Assembly (NCBI GenBank): GCA_025200525.1
Contig: CM045762.1
Location: 191,543,154 to 191,607,153 of the forward strand
Direction: 5' to 3'
Length of the DNA: 64,000 nt
Source of the DNA: Camellia lanceoleosa
Taxonomy: Eukaryota > Streptophyta > Magnoliopsida > Ericales > Theaceae
A model generated the notes under the pieces. The model ran no database searches, had not been told where the DNA came from, and saw only the letters and a program-made list of their open reading frames with translations. Shown here piece after piece: positions 1 to 10,285 of this stretch (position 1 is its first letter; every line of letters starts with the position of its first letter). A program made the position numbers and the translations under genes.

Positions 1-1070
1 CCCAACCCCCAAGTGTTAACCCTAGGTTTTAACTAACAAATGTGAATTTACTTAATTGATGAAAAATGACAATTTCCATGATTTTTAAAAATAAGTCAAA
101 TGATTTTGAAAAGAGAAATCTCCATATTCATCAAAATTAAGGATCATGGGCAATGGTAGTAGTGATGAACATACATTCTCAAGACTATCCAACTGTTCGC
201 AAAATATTGCCCTCAGTCCACTTATCTTGTGAACATACATCTAAACTTTTATGAAGATGAAGATGGTCGGTGGTAGTAGTGATGAGCAATTGATAGTGGC
301 CGGAGGGGGTGAAAAAGAGAAAGAAATCAAATTTATTTTTCAAACAAACGAAGCAAACTTTTGTGTTCAATTAAAGAAATTAGTAGTTTTTTAAATTGTT
401 TATGATTCTTTAAAAACAAAAATAGTCAATTAACGAGTATTTGTTTCAAATTTTGTGTTCACATATAAAATAACTGAAAATTGCAAAAAAATCTAGTTAG
501 GTGTCTATTTTAGTTTTCAAGGAATTGTACACAAAATTTATTAAATTTTAGTAATTAATTAAAACTATGTTATTCTAATCCTTGATTGACCTTCGGCATG
601 TGAACAACCCATTCTCCATCAACCTACAAGCTTCTACTTCAAAGAACAACTCCACCCCGACCCCCACAATTTCACAAAACTTCGACACTTAACTGCCTTT
701 ACCAATTAATCTTCTCAATAAGAACGTATTCCTTATCCTCAACAAAGCTTTCTATTTCTTATTCAGTCATAGCACCTTAAATCCATAGAGACAGTCACTA
801 ATCCACTGATAAACCTTAACCTCTTAACAATAATCATCTTCTTTGGGTTACCATTTGCATCGCCGTTGAAGGTGAAGATGGCCGATGGTGCTAATGAGCT
901 GTGGGTGGTGGCCAAATAGGGCAGGAGAGAGAGAAAGGAGTAAAATTTCATTTTCTAAACAAATGAAACCAACTTTTCTATTTAATTACAACAATTTAGT
1001 AAATTTTGTAAACTGTTTACAATTCTTTGGTTTGAAGGTGAAAATAGACACCTTATAAGCTTTGAGCAAT
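1..1070. other. AT-rich intergenic DNA with a degenerate duplication
   Basis: No coding region is supported. A stretch at about 252-426 is repeated in diverged form at about 867-1051: both start with a GAAGATGAAGATGG-like block, run through a GGTGGTGG-type stretch and end in an AT-rich tail with CAATTCTTT-like blocks. The two short minus-strand frames over these blocks are not convincing genes. Confidence 0.4.
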
Positions 1071-1361
1071 GCTACGCTTCAGGAAAAAAAATCAGGAAAA
1101 GTTTCAGGAAATGGAGGAGGAGGAGGAGGAGGGGAGGAGGAGGAGGAGGAGGAACTGGAGGGGGCCATCAAAATGGGCGGAGGCGGAGGCGGGGCTGGGC
1201 AGAGGCGGGCTGGAGTAGACGATCGAGGCTGAGGCGACGGCGACGGCGCCGAGTTCCTCCTCCTCCTCCTCCTCCTCCCCTCCCCTCCCCCTTCTCCTCC
1301 TCCTCCTCCATTTTCCCATTTTCCTGAAGGTTTTCCTGTTTTTTTTTTTTCCTGAAGCCTA
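1071..1361. mobile_element. Foldback (inverted-repeat) MITE-like element
   Basis: Two arms of about 65 bp are inverted copies of each other. The left arm reads GCTTCAGG, an A-run, CAGGAAAA, TTCAGGAAA, then GGAGGAGG repeats. The right arm gives the same order on the other strand, from TCCTCC repeats to CCTGAAGC. The middle is GC-rich and has no coding potential. The flanks offer only a possible 3-bp CTA duplication, so the superfamily is not settled. No transposase is present, so any movement would have to be driven in trans. Confidence 0.6.
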
Positions 1362-2349
1362 GTCTTTTTGATAAGCTTTTGTTTACAATTTAATTATTAT
1401 TATTATTATTTTTGTGTAAAAATACACATTACCCGAGCCTGTTCAATAATGTTTAATTTTATAATTATGTGTTTAAGTCAATAAATAAATAAAGAAAATT
1501 GAAAAATAAGCTTTTTCGGTGTGTATTTTCCTTTCTAAAGAATTGCAACCCATGTACAAAATTTATCAAAATCCAATAATTAAAAAAGGAAGTTGGTTTC
1601 ACTTGTCTAGAAAATAAGCCACAAAAGTAGCATGTACGTCATTTTGTCAAACATTAACTACAACAGAATGGAATTGAGATTGAGAATGTATAGTTCAGAA
1701 GAAGAGGGAGAAGATAGCAAAGAAAGCAACTGGGAATTAAGACGGAAAAATAAAACTCAAATTTTAAAAGACATAATTGTTGTGAACACTTCTATACCTC
1801 AAGCAAAACTTGGTATCACTTTTCGTATTGACATTAACTCTTAAAACTATTGTATGCCAACCACTACTAGCTCCCACATTCGGCTACCCACACCTCCAAT
1901 CACCATCGTCGGTGAGCTCTTTAGGCCACAAACACTTGCTATTGACAGAAATAACCTTTGATCATCACCACTTGGTAGAAACAACCTACGAATGCCAGCT
2001 TTTGCAGAAAAAGCTACGGCAACCACCTCTAGCGACTAAAAACCATGTTCCACCCAACTTCCACCGATGATGACCTATCACTACCTCTCGCCATAAACCA
2101 TCACAACACTAAATTAACAAGAAGAAAAAAAGAATCTAAGTCAAATTTAGATTCAAGAATAGAGTAATTTAGTCCTTGTGTGTTCAGGGGGTACAAGGGG
2201 AGAATGTTGGGGGTGAGTTGGATATGAGGTGCATCCCACATATTTTGTTGTCTCTCTATATTCGGCGTTTGTACTCTGAATATAGGAAGTCTGGATTTTA
2301 TTTCCCTTGAAAGGAAAGGATATGCAATACCACACCCCAGTGGTATTCT
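1362..2349. other. AT-rich intergenic DNA
   Basis: Contains an (ATT)n tract near 1398-1411 and a diverged copy of the 512-567 block near 1519-1600. A purine stretch followed by TGTTGGGGG near 2198-2212 resembles the polypurine tract and LTR start of a Ty1/copia element, but no matching second LTR or pol is visible. Nothing else is identifiable. Confidence 0.3.
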
Positions 2350-3910
2350 ATATCCTCTCTTCCAAAAAAAGGTTGCTTGACTCTCGGATGCCACACTGCC
2401 CCTTCTTCTAGAAACAAATGGTTATAAAACCCCACAATCCCGACCTTAACTTGTCAACTCCACCCCATCCACCCACATTTTGTCAATTTGATTCACCCTC
2501 TGATAAGCATTGGCCATCTACTGAATTTTTTTAGTTTTAATTTTTATATTACAATCCCTGTCTTTCAAACACAAGCACCTTGATTTTTGCCAAAAACTGA
2601 TTTCTTTTATCCAAGCAATATGTCTAAAGTCCCCACTCACCTTATCCTTCCGCAAGGCGTCCTCTCCAGTTAGACCCCCCCATTGCTTCCTTAACATCTA
2701 GGTCATGCAACACTGCCAACAAAAAAAACCTCCTTGTTCCACAATTTCAAATCTAACTTTAGCATCTCCAATTTTTGTGCTAGCGTGGAACTATGCATGT
2801 CTGACCCAACATAACTGTCCCATCACCCTTTCACCCTGTCTAGAAAGCCCTAAGATTTTAACCACATATTCTCACAGTGAAAAGGTGAGGGATTGCTCTG
2901 AATCCCTCAATTATCAAGTAAGATAGGCCAATGATCCAACACCGGTCTAGAGAATCGAACCTAAACAACCTATGAAAACTACTCCTCCCACCCACCAGTC
3001 AACAAGAACCAATCAATGCGAGATAGAGCATGCCCACTAGACCAAGTATGGTTGCTCCTTGTAATAGCAAATCAATCAACTGCAACTCATCAATAAAAGA
3101 GAAAAATGCCCCTACACCACAATGCGTCCCATCTAAAAGCAACACTCCAATTCTTCCAAAAAAAAAAAAAGCCTCTCCTGGCCTCTAACTTAACCATACA
3201 CCTCTGTGAACACCTATCAAAGGTTATCCTCACACACCGAAAACAAGCAAGAAACTGAAAAGCCGCCCAGCTCTTCCCCTCCCCACCACCCTTTTATCCT
3301 AATAAATAAGAACCCCACTTGCCGACCCTATTTCTGGAAGGTACGTCCATCCACAAACCTACTGCCCCCTCTCCAAATTTCCTTCATTATCTCGGCCCCC
3401 ACACACTCCATTTTAGTCTCCTAAATGCACACCACATCTGCTTAAGCACTTCGTAATAAAGATCGAACTGCCACCCTTTTCCCTTCATCATTTAAACTGA
3501 GCATATCCAAGAAAGGATCTTCAACCTCATTCAAAAAAATAATTATTTCCCCATCCCTTTCTTGTAACTCCCCACTCTTCACTCAGCCCCCGTCATAATT
3601 TAAGGAACATTCAAGATTCTGCAATTCTCTAACACCCTTCTGCCATTGCACCACTGGCCTGGCTACCTCTTGAGACAGCACACACTACTCCACAATGCCT
3701 CAATTGTTACAAAAAATTATGGCTTTATCCCCATGTCCCTCAAACGAGACCTCCAACAAACGACTGGCCTCGCTCATTCTGCTCAGCACCCATTCCGACA
3801 CCTCCTCCGATGTGGGTTCAACACTTCCTCTAAAGACATCATCACCAACTCCTTCCAAACCCCCCACACCCTGGAAAGAACTAATCAATTTTGATACCAA
3901 GACTTAAGTA
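2350..3910 (-). pseudogene. Decayed L1-type LINE fragment (endonuclease region)
   Basis: Read on the minus strand, short blocks occur in the order expected for plant L1 ORF2. Near 3700-3900 there is a pre-endonuclease stretch with WVLSRMSEASRLL. Near 3410-3440 follows an endonuclease start of ADVVC-ETKMECVG type. Near 3000-3090 there is an IDELQLIDL block, near 2830-2940 DHWPILLDN followed by ENMWLKS, near 2560-2640 a linker with EISFWQKSRCLCLK, and near 2480-2530 FHRMANA. Stops and frameshifts separate every block, so it is dead. The reverse transcriptase domain is missing and the left end fades near 2350. Family assignment rests on block order, not on a search. Confidence 0.65.
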
Positions 3911-4811
3911 GCATGTTTGAAAAGAAAAGAAAAGAAAAGGTTATTATTTGGACCTAACAAAAAAATTCTTTTCACCATAAAAAATCCAAACAATACAAAA
4001 ATAAGATAGATCATTTTTATTTTTCTTGGTACTTATGACTGATAATCGTAATCTTTAGTCCCAGACACATTTATTGATGGGTAGCCCATAATTAGCTTAC
4101 CTCCCAAACTAATATATTTAAATAAGGTGAATTTGTTTGCAAACTATTGGCTTTTTATTCATAATTGGAAGCTGATTCACACTCACAATTTAAGCTCAAC
4201 ATTTGTTCTTCTGTTCTCAAAATTGCGCATCAAAAGAAAGGAATAGTTATCAACAAGATCTAAGCTCAACATTTTCGTACACATGTACAGAGAAAGGGGA
4301 CAAAATATTACAAAAATCTCAGAATACATTGGACAACAAATACAGTGTCTATATAGAGAGAGAGGGGGGATACCTGTGAGAGCTACAGTGGTTGAAGAGG
4401 ACGGCGCTGGCAGATCGGTCCACGGGAGTGGATGACGATGGCTGTGACGGTGGGGTATATATATATATATATAGGGGTATAACTGTGATAGTTACGGTGG
4501 CAGAGGACGACGGAGGTGTATGAGAAAATGGCAGTGGAGAGGAAGACCACGAGTAGGAACCATTTTGTTTTCAGATTAAATAAATAGTGTAAATTCTTGG
4601 TTAGTTGAATAAAGTTAATTTTCTAATTTTTCTAAGGAATAAAAAATATATACCATTATATTTTATTGCGCAACAAATTTTTATTATCAGTAGAAAATTT
4701 TAATCAATCTGTTTGGTTTTAATTTTTTAAAATTTAATTTTTAATTTTTTGTATTTTTTATTTTCGTTGAATATTTTTAAAATTTGAAATAATTTTTTTA
4801 TTTTTTTAGAT
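3911..4811. other. AT-rich intergenic DNA with microsatellites
   Basis: Holds an (AAAAG)n tract at 3918-3938, a GA tract near 4357-4368 and a (TA)n tract at about 4456-4472. Two related short blocks flank the TA tract (ATACCTGTGAGAGCTACAGT and ATAACTGTGATAGTTACGGT), which looks like a small decayed duplication. No gene is supported. Confidence 0.4.
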
Positions 4812-5471
4812 ACAATTTACATAGGGTTTAGGGTTTACTGTTTGAGACTTAGAGTCTGGGATTTGGGGTTTGGGGTTTAGTGTTTAGGGCTTAGGAGTTC
4901 GGGTCTAAGATTTAGAGTTTAGGATTTGGGGTTTAGGGTTTGGGATTTAGGGTTTGAGATTTGGGGTTTAGCGTTTAGGGCTTGGAGTTTGGGTTTTGGG
5001 TTTTGGGGTTTGGAGTTTCGGGTTTAGGGTTCGGGGTTTGAGGTTTCGAATTTAGGGTTTAGGGTTTAGAGTTTGGGTTTAGGAATTAGGATTTTAGGTT
5101 TAGAGTTTAGGGTTTAGGGTTTAGGATTGAGGGAGGGCATAGGGTTTAGGGTTGAGAGTTTAGGGTTTAGGGTTTTGGGCTAAGGGTTTAGGGTTTAGGG
5201 TTTAGGATTTAGGGTTTAGAGTTTAGGGTTTAGGGTTTAGGGTTTTAGGGTTTATGGATTTAGGATTTAGGATTTAGGATTTAGGATTTTAGGGTCTAGG
5301 GTTTTGGGTTGAGGGTTTAGGGTTTTGGGGTTTTTAGGGTTTAGGGTTTGGGGTTTAGGGTTTAGGGGTTTAGGGTTTTGGGGTTTTAGGGTTTAGGGTT
5401 TGGGGGTTCAGCGTTTAGCGTTTAGGGGTTAGGGTTTAGGGTTTAGGATTTAGGGTTTAGGGGCTAGGGGT
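4812..5471 (+). repeat. Interstitial telomere-like repeat, degenerate TTTAGGG
   Basis: About 650 bp consist almost entirely of TTTAGGG units and one- or two-base variants (TTTGGGG, TTTAGAG, ATTTAGG, TTTTAGGG). The plant telomere unit is TTTAGGG. Variation is heavy at the left and mild toward the right, where runs of perfect units occur. The array points rightward and abuts the rRNA pseudogene. It is an internal, decayed array rather than a chromosome end, because complex sequence lies on both sides. Confidence 0.85.
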
Positions 5472-5995
5472 TAGGCGCACACTTGGGCTATATTATGTGC
5501 TCCCGGACCTTGCGGGCAACCAATCGTAGGAGGAACAAGGAGGTGGGAGGGACGAATTGAAGCAACGCAGGGCTGAATCTCAGTGGATCGTGGCAGTAAG
5601 GCCACTCTGCCACTTACAATACTCCGTCGCGTATTTAAGTCATCTGTAAAGGATTCTACCCGCCGCTCGAGATAGGAATTGTACTTCAAGGCGGCCCGCA
5701 TGGCTCATCCGCTATGTGGGCTTCATTAACAACACGTGCCTTTGGGGGCCGGATGGCCCCTACTGTAGGTCGGCAAGCGGGCGGCGGGCGCATGCGTCAC
5801 TTCTAGCCTGGATTCTGACTTAGAGGTGTTCAGTCATAATCTAGCGCACAGTAGCTTTGCACCATTGGCTTTTCAACCAAGCGTGATGACCAATTGTGCG
5901 AATCAACAGTTCCTCTCATACTAGGTTGAATTATTATTGCGACACTGTCATCAGTAGGGTAAAACTAACCTTTCTCACGACACTCTAAACCCAAC
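5472..5995 (-). rRNA. Truncated 25S rRNA pseudogene (3' end)
   Basis: The minus strand matches the 3' part of plant cytosolic 25S rRNA. The sarcin-ricin loop lies at about 5907-5922, as AGTATGAGAGGAACTG in place of AGTACGAGAGGAACCG. Then come the segments giving AGTCAGAATCC, GGCGGCGGGCGC-type blocks (as read on the plus strand) and the conserved ATACGCGACGG near the end. The two changes in the loop are C-to-T changes, one at a CpG, and other conserved blocks also differ, so this is not a working copy. The 5' part is cut near 5995, where LTR-like sequence starts. The 3' end joins the telomere-like array directly with no 18S, 5.8S or spacer. Confidence 0.85.
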
Positions 5996-6325
5996 TGTAG
6001 CTCGACTTTTCGTGCTCCTTTCGGATACGACTAGCCCTACAGTTCGAACTCCCGCAGTTCTGAATCTGATTCCACAAGTGCAATGTGAAATAGATAAACA
6101 TGAAATTGTCCAAATCTGGCGAATCTTTTGGAAAATTGATTTTGAATCAAATTGTCAAAAATAAACTGCTTTGCCAGATACAGAGTCGCCGCCTAAATAT
6201 TTTTTGAGAAATTTAGGAAACCCATGACTCGTGCCAATGGCCACATGTCCGTCATCACCAAGATTGTCTTGGCGCAGGAACTTAGGTACAAGAGGGGAAG
6301 GTCATGAATTTAGCACCCCCGCTCA
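5996..6325 (-). mobile_element. Old Tat/Ogre-like LTR fragment, part 1
   Basis: Read on the minus strand, this resembles the 3' end of the E-element LTR (compare 39170-39400). Shared blocks include TTTGCCAGATACAGAGTCG on the plus strand here, the stretch around CCTAAATATTT, and the GTCCGTCATCACCAAG block. The fragment stops exactly at the TSD of element B and resumes at 14409, so B inserted into it. Similarity to E is clear but far from identical, so it is an older insertion or a different subfamily. Confidence 0.65.
6321..6325 (+). repeat. Left target-site duplication of element B (GCTCA)
   Basis: The five bases GCTCA directly before the 5' LTR recur at 14409-14413 directly after the 3' LTR. 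This fixes the LTR ends as TA...CA. Confidence 0.85.
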
Positions 6326-6512
6326 TATAGCGACCCCGGTCTTTTCCCACTTGGTGGTTGTATCCGGACTTAGGTTCCGTAGATTCTATCATTGTATAAT
6401 TGTTGTTGTCGTCCTTTAATTTCTATATTTGAGTTATAGGATGTGTTGGGTAGATTTGTTTCAGGTTGGTTGGGTTTAGAAATCTGGTGTTGTTGTTCAG
6501 TTTTTGAGTTGG

Positions 6513-6634
6513 TCGCTCGAGCGAGGGTTTGGTCGCTCGAGCGAGCGTCTGCGTCTAGTGTAGACCTGTGAGCAGTGTTTCTTCGCTCGAGCGAGCTTTT
6601 CTTCGCTCGAGCGAGCCTGACCAGTTTATATAGG
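6513..6634 (+). promoter_or_regulatory. Element B promoter: four palindromes and TATA box
   Basis: TCGCTCGAGCGA occurs perfectly at 6513-6524, 6533-6544, 6583-6594 and 6603-6614. The members of each pair are exactly 20 bp apart. TTTATATAGG at 6625-6634 is a convincing TATA box just downstream. The same block is present in the 3' LTR at about 12178-12300 (one copy mutated) and in element C. A role as transcription-factor or methylation target is inferred from position and symmetry only. Confidence 0.6.
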
Positions 6635-7666
6635 CAGCAGCGGGATTTGATCAGTTTTTTCATCCTCTCTTTATCTTCAAACCTTAGATCCGACTTCTCT
6701 CTTTTTCAACTCATTTTTCTCTTTAGGTTTTCATCTATTTCTAGTGTGAATCCATCCTAAGTTCTTTGTAAGAAAGTTAGAGGGTGGCTTGGGCTTCGTT
6801 CTAATCTGAACAATAGTGGATTTGGAGCACTTGGATTTCGGATCATCTTCTCCATTTGTGTTCTTCGTTCGAGGTAGGGATTCTCCTTGTTTCTTTTCAA
6901 TACTCTGTCTATAGATAGACATGTGGTAGTTTTTGTATTGCATAAAAACTTGCATCAGGATAGATTTGTGAAAATCATGAGATTGAACCTTGGGTTGGTT
7001 GTTGCATTTGGGTTTATTATCATTCGTTGTGGTTTGGGCTAATTGGAGTATTAGTTTGCATGTGGTTGTTGAAAGGAGGGGAAACCCTAATTTTATTTGA
7101 TTTAAAGGGCTTTGATCTTTGGGCAAATACTTTGGTATTTTGAGTCTTAAAGGTGGTTATTGTTGTTTGTTGTTTTAATTGAGCCTTTTTGGTCAATAAT
7201 GAGAAAGAGAAAGGAAAAACCCAAATTTAATGATTATGGCTTAATTTGCTTAATTAAGATGAATTGGCTTTGAAAGGAATGTAATGGGATTAAAACGGGT
7301 TTTGGTTTCATGGTCCATGGAGTTGATTTTGTGAAAACTATTGGAATGGAAATCGGTTTAGTGAAATGGAAAGGTATTTTCTGAAATTAGTATAAAAACT
7401 GAAATGTTGTTTTATTAGTGCTGAACACACATATGTGGAGGTTGCATCTTTAACTACCTTGTTAATGTTGTTGTTGGGTTGTAATACTAAATACTTGCAT
7501 TTAGAGGTTTTGTCCTTGGTCATCGGTGTTGCGTTGAATTGTTGTGTATACATTACACCATTGTTGATTGAATATCGTATGTGATGAAATGCTGAGTTAC
7601 ATTATTTTTTGTATACTGGTTAAGGAGAAGAGAGGTGTTGTACTCCAGTGTGTGCTCATTTATGCG

Positions 7667-7882
7667 CTGATAATCAGAGGTGTCATACCCTTCCAGCTAG
7701 CGCCTGGAGAACTGACTGCGCTTATAATCGGAGGTGTCATACCCTTCCAGCTAGCGCCTGGAGAACTGACTGCGCTTATAATCGGAGGTGTCATACCCTT
7801 CCAGCTAGCGCCTGGAGAACTGACTGCGCTGATAATGGAAGGTACCATACCCTTCCAGCTAGCGCCTGGTAAACTGGTAGGT
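7667..7882 (+). repeat. 54-bp tandem repeat, four copies, in B 5' LTR
   Basis: Units start at 7667, 7721, 7775 and 7829, each 54 bp, with the core CATACCCTTCCAGCTAGCGC. Because 54 is a multiple of three, an open frame (7568-8077) runs through all units, giving PFQLAPGELTAL-type repeats. The 3' LTR carries three copies at 13333-13494, so the frame is also kept there. No evidence shows that it is translated. Confidence 0.85.
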
Positions 7883-8794
7883 TGTTGTGGGAAGTGTATC
7901 TTTGGCTTACTATGCATATGGCTAGTAGAGCAAAGTTTTGCTGTTATTGTTTCAGTGTATCTGGGAACATTGTGGATTGTGTTGGTTACAGTTTTGGAGG
8001 GCCGAGTTACTTCCTTGGTTGATTATATACATGTTGGTGAGTTGTTATCTCCTTTTTATAAAGACATGCATGTATAGTTATAATTGAATTGGGAATGAAC
8101 CAAAATGTCTTTTGTCTTTTGGAAATGAGAAGAACATCAAACATCTTAGAAATATGTTTTGAAATGGTACATCTGTTGTATGTATGGGAAATGGGAGAGG
8201 GTAATGAGCTTTGTGAATCTATTTTCCTAAGTAGTTGTTAATGGTATAAAAGATTGGGAACGGGGGTTAAGGAAAGGAAAAAGGAAAGATGAATCGCTTA
8301 TAGCGTTGAATGAAATTGTTGTTTTCAAGAAAGTTTATATATATATTTTGTATAAACTGTCACATTATTATTCTAGTACGAGAATGAGTGTTCATGATCA
8401 TAGCTATCTGTATTGTTGTTATTGTTGAGGATCATGTTGAGATCCCTACTGGACTTTATGTTCATCCCACGTTGTTGAATCTTTTTCAGGTGTTTAGCAG
8501 GATGTGCTACAAGATTGGATCTTCTTATTTGTTAGCCACGAGGCCTCTTTGTTGTAGGCGGAATGCCATATATGAAAAAGGGTTGCACCCTTCTTTTGGT
8601 TATTTAACTGTTGTAAGCCTGAGGGCAATTTCTTTAGAATGCTCATGTTACATTTAATTCGCATTCGAAAGAGAGAACTATTGTTTATATCTTTTAGTAG
8701 AACTGAGTTTATTTCCGCATGTGATCTCTGAAATTGAATTAAGTTAAGGAACTTGGTAATGACTTCGAGTAATAAAAAGTGGGGCGTGACAACT

Positions 8795-8806
8795 TGGTAT
8801 CAGAGC
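8795..8806 (+). other. Primer binding site of element B (initiator Met tRNA)
   Basis: TGGTATCAGAGC lies 3 bp after the LTR end. This is the classic plant PBS complementary to the 3' end of initiator tRNA-Met. Confidence 0.85.
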
Positions 8807-9226
8807 GAGCCGGGTTTGAATACTTTGGGCTCGTGGGAAGTGGTTTTTACCACAGTGGGTTTACTACGTGTAGTAAGGACGTTGCATATAGATACCATGA
8901 GAAGTAGGACTTATGTGTTGCATTTATGTGAGCATGGGATTCAGTCTCCTGGATAGTATTCATAGCCGGTGAACTTGCTTTGAGGTCCTTTTGGAAACAC
9001 GCCTGATCAACGTGGTTTCTGATAGGAATTCCTTGAGAGTTCCGGGATGAGTGACTATCTTTGTGGACTTGATTCGATTATGTGTTGGCATGTTTAGATG
9101 TTTATATGCAATAGAGAAGTGTATCTTGTGACTAAGTGCGTCTTGTAACTTAGTGGTCGTAAGTTTGTGCCTCGGAAAAGGCTATTGTGTTATGCACTAA
9201 GTGTAATTTACTTTGTGCTTTATAGG

Positions 9227-10285
9227 ATGTCTACACGAAGGAGTAGAGGTTGGGTGAATGGTAGGAGTGTCGGTAGAGGCACAGCGGTTCCTATAGTCCC
9301 TGCCGTTGCAGCATCGGCTGTCGGCGAGGATGTCACACGGGAGATTGTGAGAGCAGTGCAGGAAGTCCTGGGTCGCACTGAGGGTGGCAGCGGGCATGCT
9401 CTCAAGCTTACTAAGGAGTTCTTTCGCTCCGGTCCACCTGAGTTTGTAGGGGAGGCTAAACCATTGGAGGCAGAGAGTTGGTTGGAACAGATTACCAAGA
9501 CTCTTGATATGCTCAGAGTCGAAGATGAGGAGTTGAGGGTTTCTTTGGCGACCTTTCAGTTGAAGAGTGATGCGAGTTATTGGTGGAAGAATGCTAAGAA
9601 TAATGTGGGTGGCACGTGGGTTGCTTTTACTGAGGCCTTTTGGGCCAAATATTTCCCTCCTTCTGCTCGGGAACAGTTAAGGGATCAGTTTTTGGAGTTG
9701 CGTCAGGATGACACTCCTGTGGCACAGTTTGAGATGCGGTTTGATAGTTTGTCGAGGTTTGCTCCAGAGTTGGTGATAACAGAGGAGCGTCGTTGTTTTG
9801 AGTTCGAAAAGCGGTTGTGTTTCGATATTCGAGGGAAGGTAGTTGGATCCTTGTGGAAGGATTACTATACTTTAGTTGAGGCAGCGGCCCATGTGGAGGC
9901 CCTGATTGCTAGTGGTGATGGGGTTAAGGAGGAGACCATTGCGGTAAGTTCTTCGGTTTCTAAGCACTCTAGGCTCAGTAAGGAGTGGAGGCGGAAACAT
10001 GCTCAGTCGGGAGCTGGTTCCTTTTCTTCACCAGGGGTTTCGGATCCTTCTGTTGGGGTTTCTGAGGAGGTGCAGGTTTCAGACCAGTCGCTGAGTAGAG
10101 GGTCTGGTGGTTGTTTTGTTTGTGGCCAGTTGGGCCATGGTAGACGTTCTTTCCCTTTGCGTGCAAATTCTTCAGGGGTTTCAAAACCTAGTCAGACTCA
10201 GTCGTACCTGTCAAGTCGGGGACGTTACCGGTATCAAAAACGGGCAGGCCAGGCTTCGAGAGCCTCGCGAGGGGCGACTTATTAG
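9227..10285 (+). CDS. gag: Element B Gag protein
   Basis: 352 residues from the ATG at 9227. An upstream in-frame extension begins with GTG and is not used here; element C keeps the same ATG context (TTTATAGGATG). The product packages element RNA into cytoplasmic virus-like particles. The capsid region shows a retrotransposon Gag core, with SYWWKNAKNN, a WVAFTEAFWAKYFP block and FEMRFDSLSRFAPELV. A basic, Ser-rich stretch leads to a single zinc knuckle, CFVCGQLGHGRRSF. The family pattern is CX2CX4HX4C, but the last Cys is Phe here (TTC where element C has TGC), so RNA binding is probably weakened. The frame is otherwise open to a natural TAG. The final residues are basic and Gly-rich. No protease or pol follows. 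Confidence 0.8.
   Translation: MSTRRSRGWVNGRSVGRGTAVPIVPAVAASAVGEDVTREIVRAVQEVLGRTEGGSGHALKLTKEFFRSGPPEFVGEAKPLEAESWLEQITKTLDMLRVEDEELRVSLATFQLKSDASYWWKNAKNNVGGTWVAFTEAFWAKYFPPSAREQLRDQFLELRQDDTPVAQFEMRFDSLSRFAPELVITEERRCFEFEKRLCFDIRGKVVGSLWKDYYTLVEAAAHVEALIASGDGVKEETIAVSSSVSKHSRLSKEWRRKHAQSGAGSFSSPGVSDPSVGVSEEVQVSDQSLSRGSGGCFVCGQLGHGRRSFPLRANSSGVSKPSQTQSYLSSRGRYRYQKRAGQASRASRGATY

Larger units (their letters stand above)
6326..8791 (+). repeat. Element B 5' LTR
   Basis: Runs from TATAGCGACC to GGGCGTGACA (2466 bp). The first dinucleotide is TA rather than the usual TG, and the TSD confirms this start. It holds four TCGCTCGAGCGA palindromes before a TATA box and a four-copy 54-bp tandem repeat. 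The LTR drives transcription; the TATA box near 6625 suggests a U3 of about 0.3 kb and a long transcribed R-U5. Confidence 0.85.

Noticed and set aside
2190..2350. Ty1/copia LTR start after a purine tract
   Set aside because: Only GGGGAGAATGTTGGGGG looks right; no second LTR, PBS or pol, and the neighbouring DNA is LINE-derived.
4812..5471. True chromosome end
   Set aside because: Units are heavily degenerate and complex sequence lies on both sides.
7568..8077. 169-codon open frame in the B 5' LTR as a gene
   Set aside because: It follows from a 54-bp in-frame tandem repeat; no domain, and it spans the LTR leader. Kept only as a repeat observation.
9167..9226. N-terminal extension of B Gag
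   Set aside because: It begins with GTG, is upstream of a conserved ATG at 9227, and is not conserved in the same form in C.
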